Source: Sphingobacteriales bacterium (GTDB lineage: Bacteria > Bacteroidota > Bacteroidia > Chitinophagales > Chitinophagaceae). Taken from it: a stretch of 64,000 nucleotides of DNA. The notes below the pieces were generated by a model. It saw only the letters and a program-made list of their open reading frames with translations, had not been told where the DNA came from and searched no databases. Of the stretch, positions 53,764-62,992 are shown piece by piece. The stretch is from the NCBI GenBank assembly GCA_004144175.1, contig SEFT01000004.1:62001-126000 (forward strand), read 5' to 3'. The position numbers and the translations under genes were made by a program. Numbering within the stretch: position 1 is the stretch's first letter; each line of letters begins with the position of its first letter.

Positions 53764-55023
53764 TTAGCGTCTGTTGGTTAAAGCAGGTGCGATCTGCTGA
53801 TAAACAAGACGGAAACCAATGTAAGCTTTAGCTGTATCTGCAAACTCATAGTCACGGGTACCATTTTGCAGATAGAATGCTACATCTCTCCAGCTACCAC
53901 CGCGTATTACTTTACGGCGCATCCACTGAGGATCGTTTTCGCGTATTGAGTAGTTGATGTCCGGATTTACATCAGCCAGTACATTGTATGAGTTGGTCAG
54001 GTAAGTAGTGCTGGTCCACTCTGATACGTTGCCGGCCATGTTATACAGACCGTAGTCGTTAGGCCAGTAGCGGTCAACCGGTACAGTGTACAGCCCGCCA
54101 TCAGCAGCGTAGTTACCACGCAGCGGCTTAAAGTTAGCCAGGTAGCAACCTTTCTTGTTTACGAGGTAAGGACCACCCCATGGGTAAGGCGACTCGGTAC
54201 GGCCACCGCGTGCTGCCCACTCCCACTCTGTTTCGGTAGGCAGGCGGAACTCACCTTCGTGGAACAGGCGCATTCTTTCGCGCTCTGATCTCCACAGGTT
54301 GGTACGCCAGTTAGCAAACGCATTTACCTGGTTGTAGTTAACACCTACAACAGGATAGTTGTTGAAGGCAGAGAACCAGTTATACTGACGAGCGATAGGC
54401 TCGTTGTAAGAATAGTGGAATTGACGCATCCATACAGTAGTATCAGGATAAACTGATACGTCGCGCTTCTCGATGAAGTTAGTACGAGGCTGATTTGAGT
54501 TAGCCACCGCTGCTTCATAGTTGAACGTTTCGTAGTGATAAACAAGCTTGCTGTTATCAAACTCGCGTCTGCCCCATCCTGATTGCTCAGGAGCGATGAA
54601 CAGGTTGGCCAGTTGCTCCTGCAGATCCTGATCGCGCCAGTTGATGCGCTTTCTCATATCTACGGTTTGCGTACCATCTGCGTTGTCGATGAAATCGCCC
54701 AGTTGGGTATGTGCGATTGAGTCGCGTACCCAGTTGGTAAATTGGCGGTATTCAGCATTCGAGATTTCTGTCGCATCCATGTAGAACCCTGTCATCTGAA
54801 CGGTACGGATTCCCGCATCCTGCATGCCACGCGCATCTTCATCGCTTGCTCCCATTTTTAAAACACCAGACGGAACGTATACCATGCCTAGCGGTACTGG
54901 TGCTTTGTAATTCATCACAGTTGGCTCTCCAACGAGTTGACCTCCAGTACCCGGCGTTCCGCAGCTGCTGGCAGCGAGTGCAAGTATTGCTACAGCCGAG
55001 ATCTTCAGGGAAGTTTGTTTCAT
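53764..55023 (-). CDS. gldK: Gliding motility/T9SS lipoprotein GldK
   Basis: The ATG at 55023 gives 419 residues with lipobox S-S-C near 20; the longer frame from 55128 has no signal sequence. The body has the formylglycine-generating-enzyme-like (sulfatase-modifying) fold, with M-V-Y-V-P-S-G near 48, E-I-S-N-A-E-Y-R-Q-F near 88, and the closing V-I-R-G-G-S-W-R and G-F-R-L-V motifs near 365-405. GldK forms the outer-membrane-anchored ring with GldN. It opens the operon. Confidence 0.95.
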   Translation of the reverse strand: MKQTSLKISAVAILALAASSCGTPGTGGQLVGEPTVMNYKAPVPLGMVYVPSGVLKMGASDEDARGMQDAGIRTVQMTGFYMDATEISNAEYRQFTNWVRDSIAHTQLGDFIDNADGTQTVDMRKRINWRDQDLQEQLANLFIAPEQSGWGRREFDNSKLVYHYETFNYEAAVANSNQPRTNFIEKRDVSVYPDTTVWMRQFHYSYNEPIARQYNWFSAFNNYPVVGVNYNQVNAFANWRTNLWRSERERMRLFHEGEFRLPTETEWEWAARGGRTESPYPWGGPYLVNKKGCYLANFKPLRGNYAADGGLYTVPVDRYWPNDYGLYNMAGNVSEWTSTTYLTNSYNVLADVNPDINYSIRENDPQWMRRKVIRGGSWRDVAFYLQNGTRDYEFADTAKAYIGFRLVYQQIAPALTNRR

Positions 55024-55369
55024 ACTACTGTTGTTATTGTTTTTGCGATTAGGCAAATAAAGTAATTTTTTGTTTTTGTTGCAGTTCTTACAACAAAACC
55101 GATGCACAATATTTAAAGATTTTTCCAAAAATGCAAGTGTCGAACAAAAATTTGTTAAGAAAAATAAAACCTGCTTTGGTGAACCCTTCTATAAACATAA
55201 AACAATAATTTCTATAGCCTTAACCTCCTGAAAGCATTGCCTGTATTGGTGTACAGTAGCGTGCTATGCTGATGCAACAACATGCATTGATACATATTCC
55301 TTAGCAAAAGAATCGTGAATACGAAGTATGGAATCAAATATTTATTTTTTTTAGGTAATCATCACTTCT

Positions 55370-55590
55370 AGTCAAAAACTTCGATGGTTTCTTTTGCTTT
55401 TTGTTGTACCCTGCGCTCCCGTCTTCATCCTGCTACACTGTTTCATTGTCCTTGGTTGTAAGAACAAGCATGATCGCGTCCGCGTGCTCCTTGCTGCAAC
55501 GCCCTGCCCTCGCGGGTTTCCGGGCCTTTGGCAAACATCCCGTTTGCCTGCAATCATTCACCCTCTATAAAACTAACGAGGGTTTTTCAT
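55370..55590. ncRNA. GC-rich non-coding element upstream of gldK (candidate RNA gene)
   Basis: In the 740-bp gap between gldK and hemD, about 220 bp are clearly GC-richer (55% at 55441-55560) than their AT-rich flanks. The segment holds hairpins (GGCAAAC/GTTTGCC at 55530-55548) and, on the plus strand, ends with a terminator-like stem and T-run. Two short frames overlap on opposite strands (61 and 69 codons); neither has a convincing signal, start context or composition. I did not find the cores of tmRNA, RNase P RNA or SRP RNA. Orientation is uncertain; the terminator favours plus. Confidence 0.4.
55560..55590 (+). terminator. Terminator-like hairpin at the end of the GC-rich element
   Basis: ACCCTC and GAGGGT (6 bp) around a 12-nt loop are followed by TTTTTCATTTTT on the plus strand. 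No coding gene on the plus strand lies upstream. Confidence 0.55.
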
Positions 55591-55717
55591 TTTTATTACC
55601 TGAAAGTTAAATTAAATCTAATGAAGGATTAACTTTTAGTTATAATGAAGCTCGGTGTAACCAGCCATAGCAGCTAACTTTTAAAGCATTATGTACGCCG
55701 GCATAGCAGGCAAAAAA

Positions 55718-55741
55718 TAGCCCGGCAATAACGCCGGGCTA
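55718..55741 (-). terminator. Intrinsic terminator of hemD
   Basis: A 9-bp perfect stem (TAGCCCGGC/GCCGGGCTA) is followed by six T on the minus strand, 25 bp after the hemD stop codon. Confidence 0.9.
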
Positions 55742-55765
55742 CACTTATAAAACAATGAATACTTT

Positions 55766-56563
55766 TTATTTCTTAAGGTCGGCCAGATAGCGCTCTAGTG
55801 CCGATACCATTGAAGGTGCATTAGGCATAGGTGCTTTCACGTCCAGGCGAAGGCCGGAGTCTTCTACAGCCTTAGACGTAGTAGGCCCGAAAGCGCCTAT
55901 CAGCGTGCCATTTTGCTTGAATTTCGGATTGTGATCGAACAGCGTTTGTACGCTGAATGGACTGAAGAAAACAATCAGGTCAAAAGCCTCTTGCATGATA
56001 GGCGATATGTCGTTCGAAACGGTGCGGTAAAGCGTAGCCTCAGAAAACTCGATATTCGACTTAGCCAGGAATTGTGCAATATCTATTTTGCCATTATCGG
56101 CTGTAGGCAATATGAACCTTTCGTTATGCTTATGCTTGGCGATCACTTCCAGCAGGCCGTCGGTGCTGCCATCAGGCGAGAAGAAAACTTTGCGCTTGCG
56201 GTACAGAATAAACTTCTGCAGATACAAAGCCACGGCTTCTGTCACGCAGAAGTACTTCATCTCCTGCGATACCTTCACCTTCAGCTCTTCGCATATGCGG
56301 AAGAAATGGTCTATCGCATTGCGGCTGGTGAATATGATAGCCGTATGCTCTGTGATATCTATGCGTTGCTTGCGGAAATCCTTACCACTCAGGCCCTCTA
56401 CACGAATAAAAGGGTGGAATTGCAAACTGAGATCGTACTTTTTGGCTAGCTCGTAATACGGCGACTTATCCGTATCAGGCTTTGGCTGAGTGATCAGCAC
56501 TGTATTAACCTTTACTTCTTTTTTCTCAGTTCCTTTACTTTGCGTGCGTACAGCTTTGGCCAT
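55766..56563 (-). CDS. hemD: Uroporphyrinogen-III synthase
   Basis: HemD cyclises hydroxymethylbilane in haem synthesis. The 265-residue product shows the two-domain family layout: V-L-I-T-Q-P-K near residue 22, A-I-I-F-T-S-R-N-A-I-D-H-F near 73, L-P-T-A-D near 150, and I-V-F-F-S-P-F-S-V near 197 with I-G-A-F-G-P-T-T near 222. The enzyme has low sequence conservation, but these points and the DUF4271 neighbour support it. It lies 56 bp after that gene, in one operon. Confidence 0.85.
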   Translation of the reverse strand: MAKAVRTQSKGTEKKEVKVNTVLITQPKPDTDKSPYYELAKKYDLSLQFHPFIRVEGLSGKDFRKQRIDITEHTAIIFTSRNAIDHFFRICEELKVKVSQEMKYFCVTEAVALYLQKFILYRKRKVFFSPDGSTDGLLEVIAKHKHNERFILPTADNGKIDIAQFLAKSNIEFSEATLYRTVSNDISPIMQEAFDLIVFFSPFSVQTLFDHNPKFKQNGTLIGAFGPTTSKAVEDSGLRLDVKAPMPNAPSMVSALERYLADLKK

Positions 56564-56619
56564 ATCAGGTTAAAAAGGGGGTATTTAGCTAATAAATGTT
56601 GCGGGTAATCTTTCTACTT

Positions 56620-57501
56620 CTAAATGTTCAAACCGCGCACCAACAACTTCATCAACAATGCCAGTGGCAATAATTCTGAGGCACAAAGGTACGTAAAAAA
56701 ATGGAATCTGCTGTACTGGAAGAAAGAGCCGAATACCTGCCACGACCTTGTGTATCTGTTGATTAGCAGCACCGCTACCAGCAGGAATGAAACAATAAGT
56801 GCAGGCCCGGCCAGCTCGGGGCCGCCAAAGGCAAGCAGCAGGCTGAAAGGAATGAGCAGTACAGCCATTATCTTATTGATAAGAAATACGTTAAATATAT
56901 AGTTATCCGTAATGCCCTCTAACCTGAATGCCCAGCCGCTGAATTTCATTACCAGGTACTTTACCAGGTATACCGCCAACATACCGCCGATAAGCACCAG
57001 CAGTAATACCGAAGGCGCAACGGCCCTTGAAGCCTGCGGCATGAACAGCCGTACTACATAGTACACATAAGCCCCCGCCGATATGCCAAAAAATATGTTC
57101 ATCACGAGCCCCTGGAAGGACGCCACATCCAGCTGGTCTTTGAGTTGCCTGCTGGTCATCGATGGGTTCATAAAGGCCTTCCACAGGTGCTGAAAGTAGC
57201 GAGGATTGGCATAACGGATAACACCGAGCATGATGACCATAAATACCATCAGGTAAAAGTCGATGGTCTGGTTATTCATTACCCGCAAGGGCTGTATGGC
57301 TACTACTTTATTGGTTTGCGCTACTTGCGGATGATGGCTTACCGTACTATCCAGCTTAGTCTTTACCAGCCTTGCACTTGCGGCGCTATCGGCAACAAGA
57401 GCCACACCGTATTTTGCCGCATCGACCCTGGCATAACTGCTGCCGGAAGCCACTATAGCGCAAAACAAGGTGATAAAAATAAAACGGACTAGCTGCCTCA
57501 T
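56620..57501 (-). CDS. DUF4271 integral membrane protein
   Basis: The 293-residue protein has a signal-like N-terminus, a spacer to about residue 70, and six to seven membrane helices, with the family pattern R-Y-A-N-P-R-Y-F near 100 and L-C-A-S-E-L-L-P-L-A-L-L near 275. DUF4271 is specific to Bacteroidota and commonly sits next to hemD, as here. Its role is unknown; the pairing suggests a link to haem or the membrane. Confidence 0.85.
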   Translation of the reverse strand: MRQLVRFIFITLFCAIVASGSSYARVDAAKYGVALVADSAASARLVKTKLDSTVSHHPQVAQTNKVVAIQPLRVMNNQTIDFYLMVFMVIMLGVIRYANPRYFQHLWKAFMNPSMTSRQLKDQLDVASFQGLVMNIFFGISAGAYVYYVVRLFMPQASRAVAPSVLLLVLIGGMLAVYLVKYLVMKFSGWAFRLEGITDNYIFNVFLINKIMAVLLIPFSLLLAFGGPELAGPALIVSFLLVAVLLINRYTRSWQVFGSFFQYSRFHFFTYLCASELLPLALLMKLLVRGLNI

Positions 57502-57587
57502 ATGTTCGTGGCAAATTTATGTGTAAAAAGGCTGCTTCGCACACCTGCTCCAACACTTCTGCTAAAAATCGTCTGCCAGCCATTAGT

Positions 57588-57595
57588 TACCTTTG
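57588..57595 (+). promoter_or_regulatory. Promoter -7 box (TACCTTTG) of hemW
   Basis: The box lies 29 bp before the start codon and is part of GTTACCTTTGCA, as ahead of hscA. An AAGGAG ribosome-binding-like site lies between it and the ATG, which is unusual in this window. Confidence 0.5.
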
Positions 57596-57624
57596 CATTT
57601 TCCATAAAAACCAAGGAGTAGCTA

Positions 57625-58755
57625 ATGGCAGGTATCTATCTGCACATACCATTTTGCCGGCAGGCCTGTACTTACTGCAACTTTCATTTTTCCACTTCGC
57701 TGAAGTACAAGGACGATGTGCTGCATGCCATGCATAAGGAACTGGAATTACAACGAAACTTCCTGGCAGGATTACCGGTCGAAACTATATACTTTGGCGG
57801 TGGCACACCGTCCCTGCTCTCTGCTGACGAGCTAAACAGGCTATTTGAGCACATCTTTCAGCTCTTCCCCGTTAATGAGTTAAAAGAATGTACACTAGAG
57901 GCTAACCCCGATGACCTGACAAATGCTTATCTGAAGTCGCTCAGAAGTACGCCTGTCAACCGTTTCAGCATAGGGGTGCAATCATTCAAGGACAGCGATC
58001 TGCGATACATGAATCGAGCACACAATGCAGGCCAGGCCGACTATGCCATAAAGGCGGCACAGGATGCAGGTTTCACCAACATCACAATAGACCTCATATA
58101 TGGCACACCCGGCCTGACCGATGCCGACTGGAAACACAACCTGAAACAGGTAAGGGAACTGCAACTGCCACACTTCTCTTCATACGCACTTACCGTAGAA
58201 GAAAACACCGCACTGCACCACAAGATCAAAACGAAGAAAACAGCACCGGTTGACAATGAGCAATCGGCTGCGCAGTTCGAGATACTGATGGAGCAGGCAG
58301 AAGCGATGGGCTTCGAGCATTACGAGATTTCCAACTTTGCCAAACCCTTCCAGTACGCCGTACACAACACAAACTACTGGAAAGGCCTGCCTTACCTGGG
58401 CATTGGCCCATCGGCACATTCTTTCGATGGAGAAAATACCCGCAGTTGGAACATTGCCAACAATGCCACGTATGCCAAAGCACTGCTGCAAGATGGTAAG
58501 CGCGCGTATGAAGAAGAAAAGCTGACCCAGGAAGAACACCTGAACGAATACATCATGACCTCGCTACGTACTATGTGGGGCTGCGACCTGGCTAAGATAG
58601 CCGGCGAATGGGGGCACGACCAGGCAAAGGACATCGAAAAAAGCAGCGCCGAATACCAGGAACGCAACTGGGTGGTAGTGAAAGACGACAAACTGATACT
58701 GACACCCGCAGGAAAGCTCTTTGCCGACCGTATTGCAGGCGACCTGTTCGTGTAG
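57625..58755 (+). CDS. hemW: HemW haem chaperone (radical SAM, coproporphyrinogen-oxidase-like)
   Basis: The 376-residue protein has the radical SAM motif C-R-Q-A-C-T-Y-C at residues 11-18, Y-F-G-G-G-T-P-S near 55, E-A-N-P-D-D-L near 90 and F-S-I-G-V-Q-S-F near 115. A C-terminal HemN-like domain follows. HemW members bind haem and do not act as true HemN; the short N-terminus and the absence of the extra HemN Cys support HemW. It has an AAGGAG site before the ATG. It is divergent from DUF4271-hemD, so three haem-related genes lie here together. Confidence 0.9.
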   Translation: MAGIYLHIPFCRQACTYCNFHFSTSLKYKDDVLHAMHKELELQRNFLAGLPVETIYFGGGTPSLLSADELNRLFEHIFQLFPVNELKECTLEANPDDLTNAYLKSLRSTPVNRFSIGVQSFKDSDLRYMNRAHNAGQADYAIKAAQDAGFTNITIDLIYGTPGLTDADWKHNLKQVRELQLPHFSSYALTVEENTALHHKIKTKKTAPVDNEQSAAQFEILMEQAEAMGFEHYEISNFAKPFQYAVHNTNYWKGLPYLGIGPSAHSFDGENTRSWNIANNATYAKALLQDGKRAYEEEKLTQEEHLNEYIMTSLRTMWGCDLAKIAGEWGHDQAKDIEKSSAEYQERNWVVVKDDKLILTPAGKLFADRIAGDLFV

Positions 58756-58830
58756 GCCTGAAAAAACGACACGTTTGCCAGTCCATACCAAAAGCACTAC
58801 TTTAGCAGCCCAATTCTTATTTTTAATAAC

Positions 58831-59577
58831 ATGAAACTGCTTGAAAACAAAGTTGCCCTCATTACTGGCGCCAGCCGCGGCATAGGTGAGGCTATTGCGA
58901 TAAAATTTGCAGAACACGGAGCAAATATAGCGTTCACATACCTTTCATCGGAAGAGCGTGCAAAGGCGCTGGAAGAAAAACTTGCTGCTTTTGGTGTAAA
59001 AGCTAAGGCTTATAAGTCGGATGCAGGCGACTACGCAGCATCGGAGCAGCTGGCTGCCGATGTAGCTAAAGAATTTGGCACTATCGACATTTGCGTAAAC
59101 AATGCAGGCATCTCTAAAGACAACCTGCTGCTGCGCATGACGCCTGAACAGTGGGACGATGTAATGCAGGCCAACCTGAAATCGGTATATAACCTGACAC
59201 GCCAGGTAATAAAACCAATGATGAAAGCCCGCACAGGCAGTATCATCAACCTGAGCTCTATTGTAGGCGTAAAGGGTAATGCAGGCCAAAGCAGCTACGC
59301 CGCTTCAAAGGCGGGTATTATTGGCTTCACCAAGTCAATAGCGCAGGAAATCGGCAGCCGCAACATCCGCGTCAACGCTATCGCACCGGGCTTTATCGAA
59401 ACCGATATGACCCACTACCTGAAAGATGGCGGTGCAGAGAAATGGTTTGAGAAAATACCGCTGGGCCGTTTTGGCAAGCCCGAGGAGATCGCGAATGTAG
59501 CCCTGTTCCTGGCATCGGATATGAGCAGCTATGTAAGCGGACAGGTAATAAGCGCCTGCGGCGCTATGAGCACCTAA
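58831..59577 (+). CDS. fabG: 3-oxoacyl-ACP reductase FabG
   Basis: The 248-residue short-chain dehydrogenase has the NADPH motif T-G-A-S-R-G-I-G near residue 13, N-N-A-G near 90, the catalytic Ser in N-L-S-S-I near 142, and Y-A-A-S-K near 155. The closing P-G-F-I-E-T-D-M-T near 188 is FabG-like. It reduces beta-ketoacyl-ACP in fatty-acid elongation. The stop is followed 105 bp later by fabH in the same direction. Confidence 0.92.
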   Translation: MKLLENKVALITGASRGIGEAIAIKFAEHGANIAFTYLSSEERAKALEEKLAAFGVKAKAYKSDAGDYAASEQLAADVAKEFGTIDICVNNAGISKDNLLLRMTPEQWDDVMQANLKSVYNLTRQVIKPMMKARTGSIINLSSIVGVKGNAGQSSYAASKAGIIGFTKSIAQEIGSRNIRVNAIAPGFIETDMTHYLKDGGAEKWFEKIPLGRFGKPEEIANVALFLASDMSSYVSGQVISACGAMST

Positions 59578-59655
59578 GCCGCCACAGACCAGGCATATGT
59601 ATTTCGCTGATATACATATACATTTACTTTAACACCATGCAATTATCAGAACCCC

Positions 59656-59663
59656 TAAATTTG
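59656..59663 (+). promoter_or_regulatory. Promoter -7 box (TAAATTTG) of fabH
   Basis: A TAnnTTTG box lies 19 bp before the fabH start codon. It supports a separate fabH transcript. Confidence 0.4.
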
Positions 59664-59682
59664 CTTCTTTAAAAAATAATAA

Positions 59683-60681
59683 ATGCAACAAATAAGTGCT
59701 GCTATTACAGCAGTAGGCGGATATGTTCCTGACTATGTATTGACGAACGCAGAGCTGGAGACGATGGTGGATACGACGGACGAATGGATACAGAGCCGCA
59801 CGGGCATTAAAGAGCGCCGTATACTGAAGGGAGAAGGCCTCGGCACTTCTGACCTCGGTGTGGGTGCGGTTAAAAATATCTTTGAAAAAACAGGCATCAA
59901 GCCCGAGGAAATAGACCTCATCATCTGCGCTACTACTACGCCTGACTTCCAATTTCCGGCCACGGCCAATGTGATAGCGGACAAGGTAGGTATGAAAAAT
60001 GCTTTCGGCTTTGATGTGAATGCAGCTTGTAGCGGTTTCCTGTTCGCGCTTACTACTGCGTCGCAGTATATACAGACCGGTAAGTACAAAAAAGTGATAG
60101 TGGTAGGTGCCGATAAGATGAGCTCTATCATGGACTATAGCGACCGTGCTACCTGCATCATATTTGGTGATGGTGGCGGTGCTGTATTGCTGGAGCCCAA
60201 TACCGAAGGCAACGGCATCATCGACTCGGTACTGCGCAGCGATGGCAGCGGCCGCGTACACCTGCACCAAAAAGCGGGTGGCTCGGTAAAGCCGGCCAGC
60301 ATGGAGACGGTGATGAACAAAGAGCACTACGTGTACCAGGAAGGCCAGGTAGTTTTCAAATTTGCCGTAAAGAACATGGCAGATGTTGCCGCAGAGATAC
60401 TGGAGCGCAACAACATGACGGGCGAAGATGTAGCCTGGCTAGTACCACACCAGGCCAATATGCGCATCATATCGGCCACTGCCGACCGCATGAAGCTGCC
60501 TATGGAAAAAGTGATGATAAACATAGAGCGCTATGGCAATACAACTAACGGTACCCTGCCCCTGTGCCTGTGGGAGTGGGAAAGCAAACTAAATAAAGGT
60601 GACAACATAGTACTGGCAGCCTTTGGCGGCGGCTTTACCTGGGGCGCTACTTATATCAAGTGGGCTTACGATAGCAAGTAA
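59683..60681 (+). CDS. fabH: 3-oxoacyl-ACP synthase III FabH
   Basis: FabH condenses acyl-CoA with malonyl-ACP to start fatty-acid synthesis; in Bacteroidota it often uses branched starters. The 332-residue protein has the catalytic Cys in A-A-C-S-G-F near 115, His in P-H-Q-A-N-M near 255, and Asn in Y-G-N-T-T-N-G near 285. The N-terminal T-D-E-W-I-x-S-R-T-G-I-K-E-R pattern is intact. The start at 59683 fits the conserved N-terminus. Confidence 0.95.
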   Translation: MQQISAAITAVGGYVPDYVLTNAELETMVDTTDEWIQSRTGIKERRILKGEGLGTSDLGVGAVKNIFEKTGIKPEEIDLIICATTTPDFQFPATANVIADKVGMKNAFGFDVNAACSGFLFALTTASQYIQTGKYKKVIVVGADKMSSIMDYSDRATCIIFGDGGGAVLLEPNTEGNGIIDSVLRSDGSGRVHLHQKAGGSVKPASMETVMNKEHYVYQEGQVVFKFAVKNMADVAAEILERNNMTGEDVAWLVPHQANMRIISATADRMKLPMEKVMINIERYGNTTNGTLPLCLWEWESKLNKGDNIVLAAFGGGFTWGATYIKWAYDSK

Positions 60682-60697
60682 AAATGTAATTCTAAAT

Positions 60698-60727
60698 AAA
60701 AAGTCCCGGACGTTTCCGGGACTTTTT
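60698..60727. terminator. Bidirectional terminator
   Basis: A 13-bp perfect stem (AAAAAGTCCCGGA/TCCGGGACTTTTT) around CGTT lies between fabH and the convergent gene. It overlaps that gene's stop codon. Confidence 0.95.
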
Positions 60728-61694
60728 ATTTATCGTAGTACTCATATACCCGCTCATCATTAGTTCTTTCATCTGTATCAGCGCATGCGCCTTCTTTTAC
60801 AAGCAGCCCATTCTTATACCAGTAGCATCGCTTAAATTCCCTATTTATAATTATGGAATTACTTGTTACCGACACCAACTCGCGGCGATGATACTTGTAT
60901 TCCTCGCAAGACATTTCACCAGGTCTGAATATCTCGCCTTCACTACGATGTGTATAACGTTCCTTTACTCTCTTTAATCTGCCCTTTGCATAAATACACA
61001 TACTATTAGTTTCACAACTATAACCACTTTGCTCATCCCATCTCCGTACTACATCGCCCTTATTGTTCAAAATAATCTTCTTAAACTTATGATCACGTCT
61101 CAAAGTGTCATACGGCTGAATAGTAATGACTAGCTCCTGTAGCCGATTTTGCTTGTCGTGCCTGGCCTTGTATGAAATTACCCAAATAGTATCGATCTGC
61201 GCCCTATCATCTAGCTTTTCAAGCACAAGGCTAAGGCGTCCATTGCTATCATAAAAATAAAATTCACGGCCGTAAGTTTCTATTTTCTCTTGAATAACGG
61301 AGTCTGAAAAAACATAGCGAGTTGAATCGTCAGTCCGTTTTTTTAATACCATACCATCACGGTAATCGTAATGCCAGTTTTCGCAAATTTTATATCCAAC
61401 CATTGCATTTTCATAGGTCCGGTATTTGGAACTTAACCAACCATCACTGTAAATTAAAGAGTCAATTTCGTAGTTAGTGCCTAAATGTTGAGTCACAGAA
61501 TTAATCTTAACTGCTCTTACACCTTTTGCATGGTAGTTACCGTAATAAAAATCAGCGTATTGCAGCTTTCGGTCAAGTTCAAATGCCAATCTGGAAAATA
61601 TCACTTTTGAGTCTAACGAATGGGGGCCTCTTCTTGACTTTGCAGGGGCTAAAGTCGAAACAAACAATAAAGCGATCAACAACAAAAGCCTCAT
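60726..61694 (-). CDS. Secreted protein with YD/MORN-like repeats, function unknown
   Basis: The 322-residue protein has a signal peptide (M-R-L-L-L-L-I-A-L-L to A-P-A near 18) and a body of strand repeats such as Y-F-Y-D-S-N-G-R-L-S-L-V, D-K-Q-N-R-L-Q-E-L-V and L-N-N-K-G-D-V-V-R-R-W. These resemble the antitoxin-YwqK/YD type of repeats seen in Bacteroidota surface proteins. It has no sorting domain or lipobox. Two Cys-rich spots (C-E-T-N-S-M-C and the end E-G-A-C-A-D-T-D) may be structural. Function unknown. Confidence 0.65.
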   Translation of the reverse strand: MRLLLLIALLFVSTLAPAKSRRGPHSLDSKVIFSRLAFELDRKLQYADFYYGNYHAKGVRAVKINSVTQHLGTNYEIDSLIYSDGWLSSKYRTYENAMVGYKICENWHYDYRDGMVLKKRTDDSTRYVFSDSVIQEKIETYGREFYFYDSNGRLSLVLEKLDDRAQIDTIWVISYKARHDKQNRLQELVITIQPYDTLRRDHKFKKIILNNKGDVVRRWDEQSGYSCETNSMCIYAKGRLKRVKERYTHRSEGEIFRPGEMSCEEYKYHRRELVSVTSNSIIINREFKRCYWYKNGLLVKEGACADTDERTNDERVYEYYDK

Positions 61695-61771
61695 ATTACC
61701 AAGTTAGCAGGATTTTATACTTATTCAAAGCAGGCAATATAGAATTGACTTAACAAAGACATGGAATAAAA

Positions 61772-61792
61772 AATCCCGGAAACCTCCGGGAC
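61772..61792 (-). terminator. Intrinsic terminator of rlmN
   Basis: A 7-bp stem (TCCCGGA/TCCGGGA) around AACC is followed by six T on the minus strand, 27 bp after the rlmN stop codon. Its core resembles that of the 60698-60727 terminator. Confidence 0.85.
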
Positions 61793-61818
61793 TTTCACTC
61801 TATTATTTTACACGGATA

Positions 61819-62862
61819 TTACGCAGTCGCTTTATCTACATTGGCTAACTGACCGCAGGCGGCGTCTATATCTTTACCACGGCTGCGGCGCAGGCGGGCG
61901 TTTACACGTTTCGATTCCAGGTACTTCATAAAGGCTTCTACCTTGTCGTCTTCCGGCTTCATGAATTCTGCTTTCTCAATTGGATTGTACTCTATGATGT
62001 TAACCAGGTCGGCTGGCACCTGGCGGTATAGCTTCACTAGTTCGTCGGCATCTTTGGTGCTATCGTTAAAGTCTTTGAACAGGATGTATTCGAACGTGAT
62101 CTCGTTCTTGGTCATCTTGTAAAAATGGTTCAGCGCATCTATCAGCTCATCTGTATTGTTGGTCTCATTTATCGGCATGATCTCGTCGCGCTTGCGGTCG
62201 TTAGCTGCATGCAGCGATAGCGCCAGCTTGAATTTCACCTGGTCGTCGCCCAGCTGGCGTATCATCTTGGCAATACCGGCGGTAGATACCGTAATACGGC
62301 GCGGGCTCATACCCAGACTATCGGGCGAGCTTATCTTCTCTATCGCCTTCATCACGTTCTTATAATTCAGCAACGGCTCGCCCATACCCATAAAAACGAT
62401 ATTAGTAATACCCTTGCCATAGTGTTGCAGCGACTGTTCATTTGCCAGCACTACTTCGTCCACTATCTCATCAAAGTCCATATTGCGCTTGCGCGGCAAG
62501 AAGCCCGTAGCGCAGAACTTACAACTCAGCGAGCACCCCACCTGCGACGACACACAAACCGTCATCCGCTTATCGGTAGGTATCAATACGCTCTCTACAT
62601 AGTAGCCATCGTGCAGCTCCAGGCGGTTCTTGATAGTTCCGTCGCTGCTAAACTGGCTATGATGCACCTTTACTTTGGGTATGAAGTAAGCAGCAGCCAG
62701 CTTTTCCCGCAGCGATTTCGACAGGTTGGTCATATCGTTGATATCCCCGGCAAAACGCTTCCATATCCACTCATATATCTGCTTCGCACGGAATGCAGGC
62801 TCGCTCCACTCTTTCATCAGGGCTTCAAGATCCTGCAGGCTGCTATGTCTGATATTCTTCAT
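61819..62862 (-). CDS. rlmN: Dual-specificity rRNA/tRNA A-C2 methyltransferase RlmN
   Basis: This radical SAM enzyme methylates C2 of A2503 in 23S rRNA and A37 in some tRNAs. The 347-residue protein has S-C-K-F-C-A-T-G-F near residue 115, part of the CxxxCxxC site, G-M-G-E-P-L-L-N-Y near 165, and the methyl-carrying Cys in A-A-C-G-Q-L near the C-terminus (about 338). The -7 box TACCTTTG (62875-62868) is so near the ATG that the message may be almost leaderless. Confidence 0.95.
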   Translation of the reverse strand: MKNIRHSSLQDLEALMKEWSEPAFRAKQIYEWIWKRFAGDINDMTNLSKSLREKLAAAYFIPKVKVHHSQFSSDGTIKNRLELHDGYYVESVLIPTDKRMTVCVSSQVGCSLSCKFCATGFLPRKRNMDFDEIVDEVVLANEQSLQHYGKGITNIVFMGMGEPLLNYKNVMKAIEKISSPDSLGMSPRRITVSTAGIAKMIRQLGDDQVKFKLALSLHAANDRKRDEIMPINETNNTDELIDALNHFYKMTKNEITFEYILFKDFNDSTKDADELVKLYRQVPADLVNIIEYNPIEKAEFMKPEDDKVEAFMKYLESKRVNARLRRSRGKDIDAACGQLANVDKATA

Positions 62863-62867
62863 AACGG

Positions 62868-62875
62868 CAAAGGTA
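62868..62875 (-). promoter_or_regulatory. Promoter -7 box (TACCTTTG) of rlmN, near-leaderless
   Basis: The box ends only 5 bp before the rlmN start codon on the minus strand. With a start site about 7 nt downstream of the box, the message would begin at or beside the ATG. Confidence 0.45.
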
Positions 62876-62992
62876 CACCCATATATGCGTACTATATACT
62901 CTTGATGAGCTATATCAGCAAGATTAACATAACAATTAGAGACTATATATAACTAAACAGATTTTATATCTTGTGCTCAAATTGACACAGCT

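Noticed and set aside
55372-55610. Two small protein genes on opposite strands (61 and 69 codons)
   Set aside because: They overlap each other, lack ribosome or promoter context and have odd composition; the segment is better described as a non-coding element.
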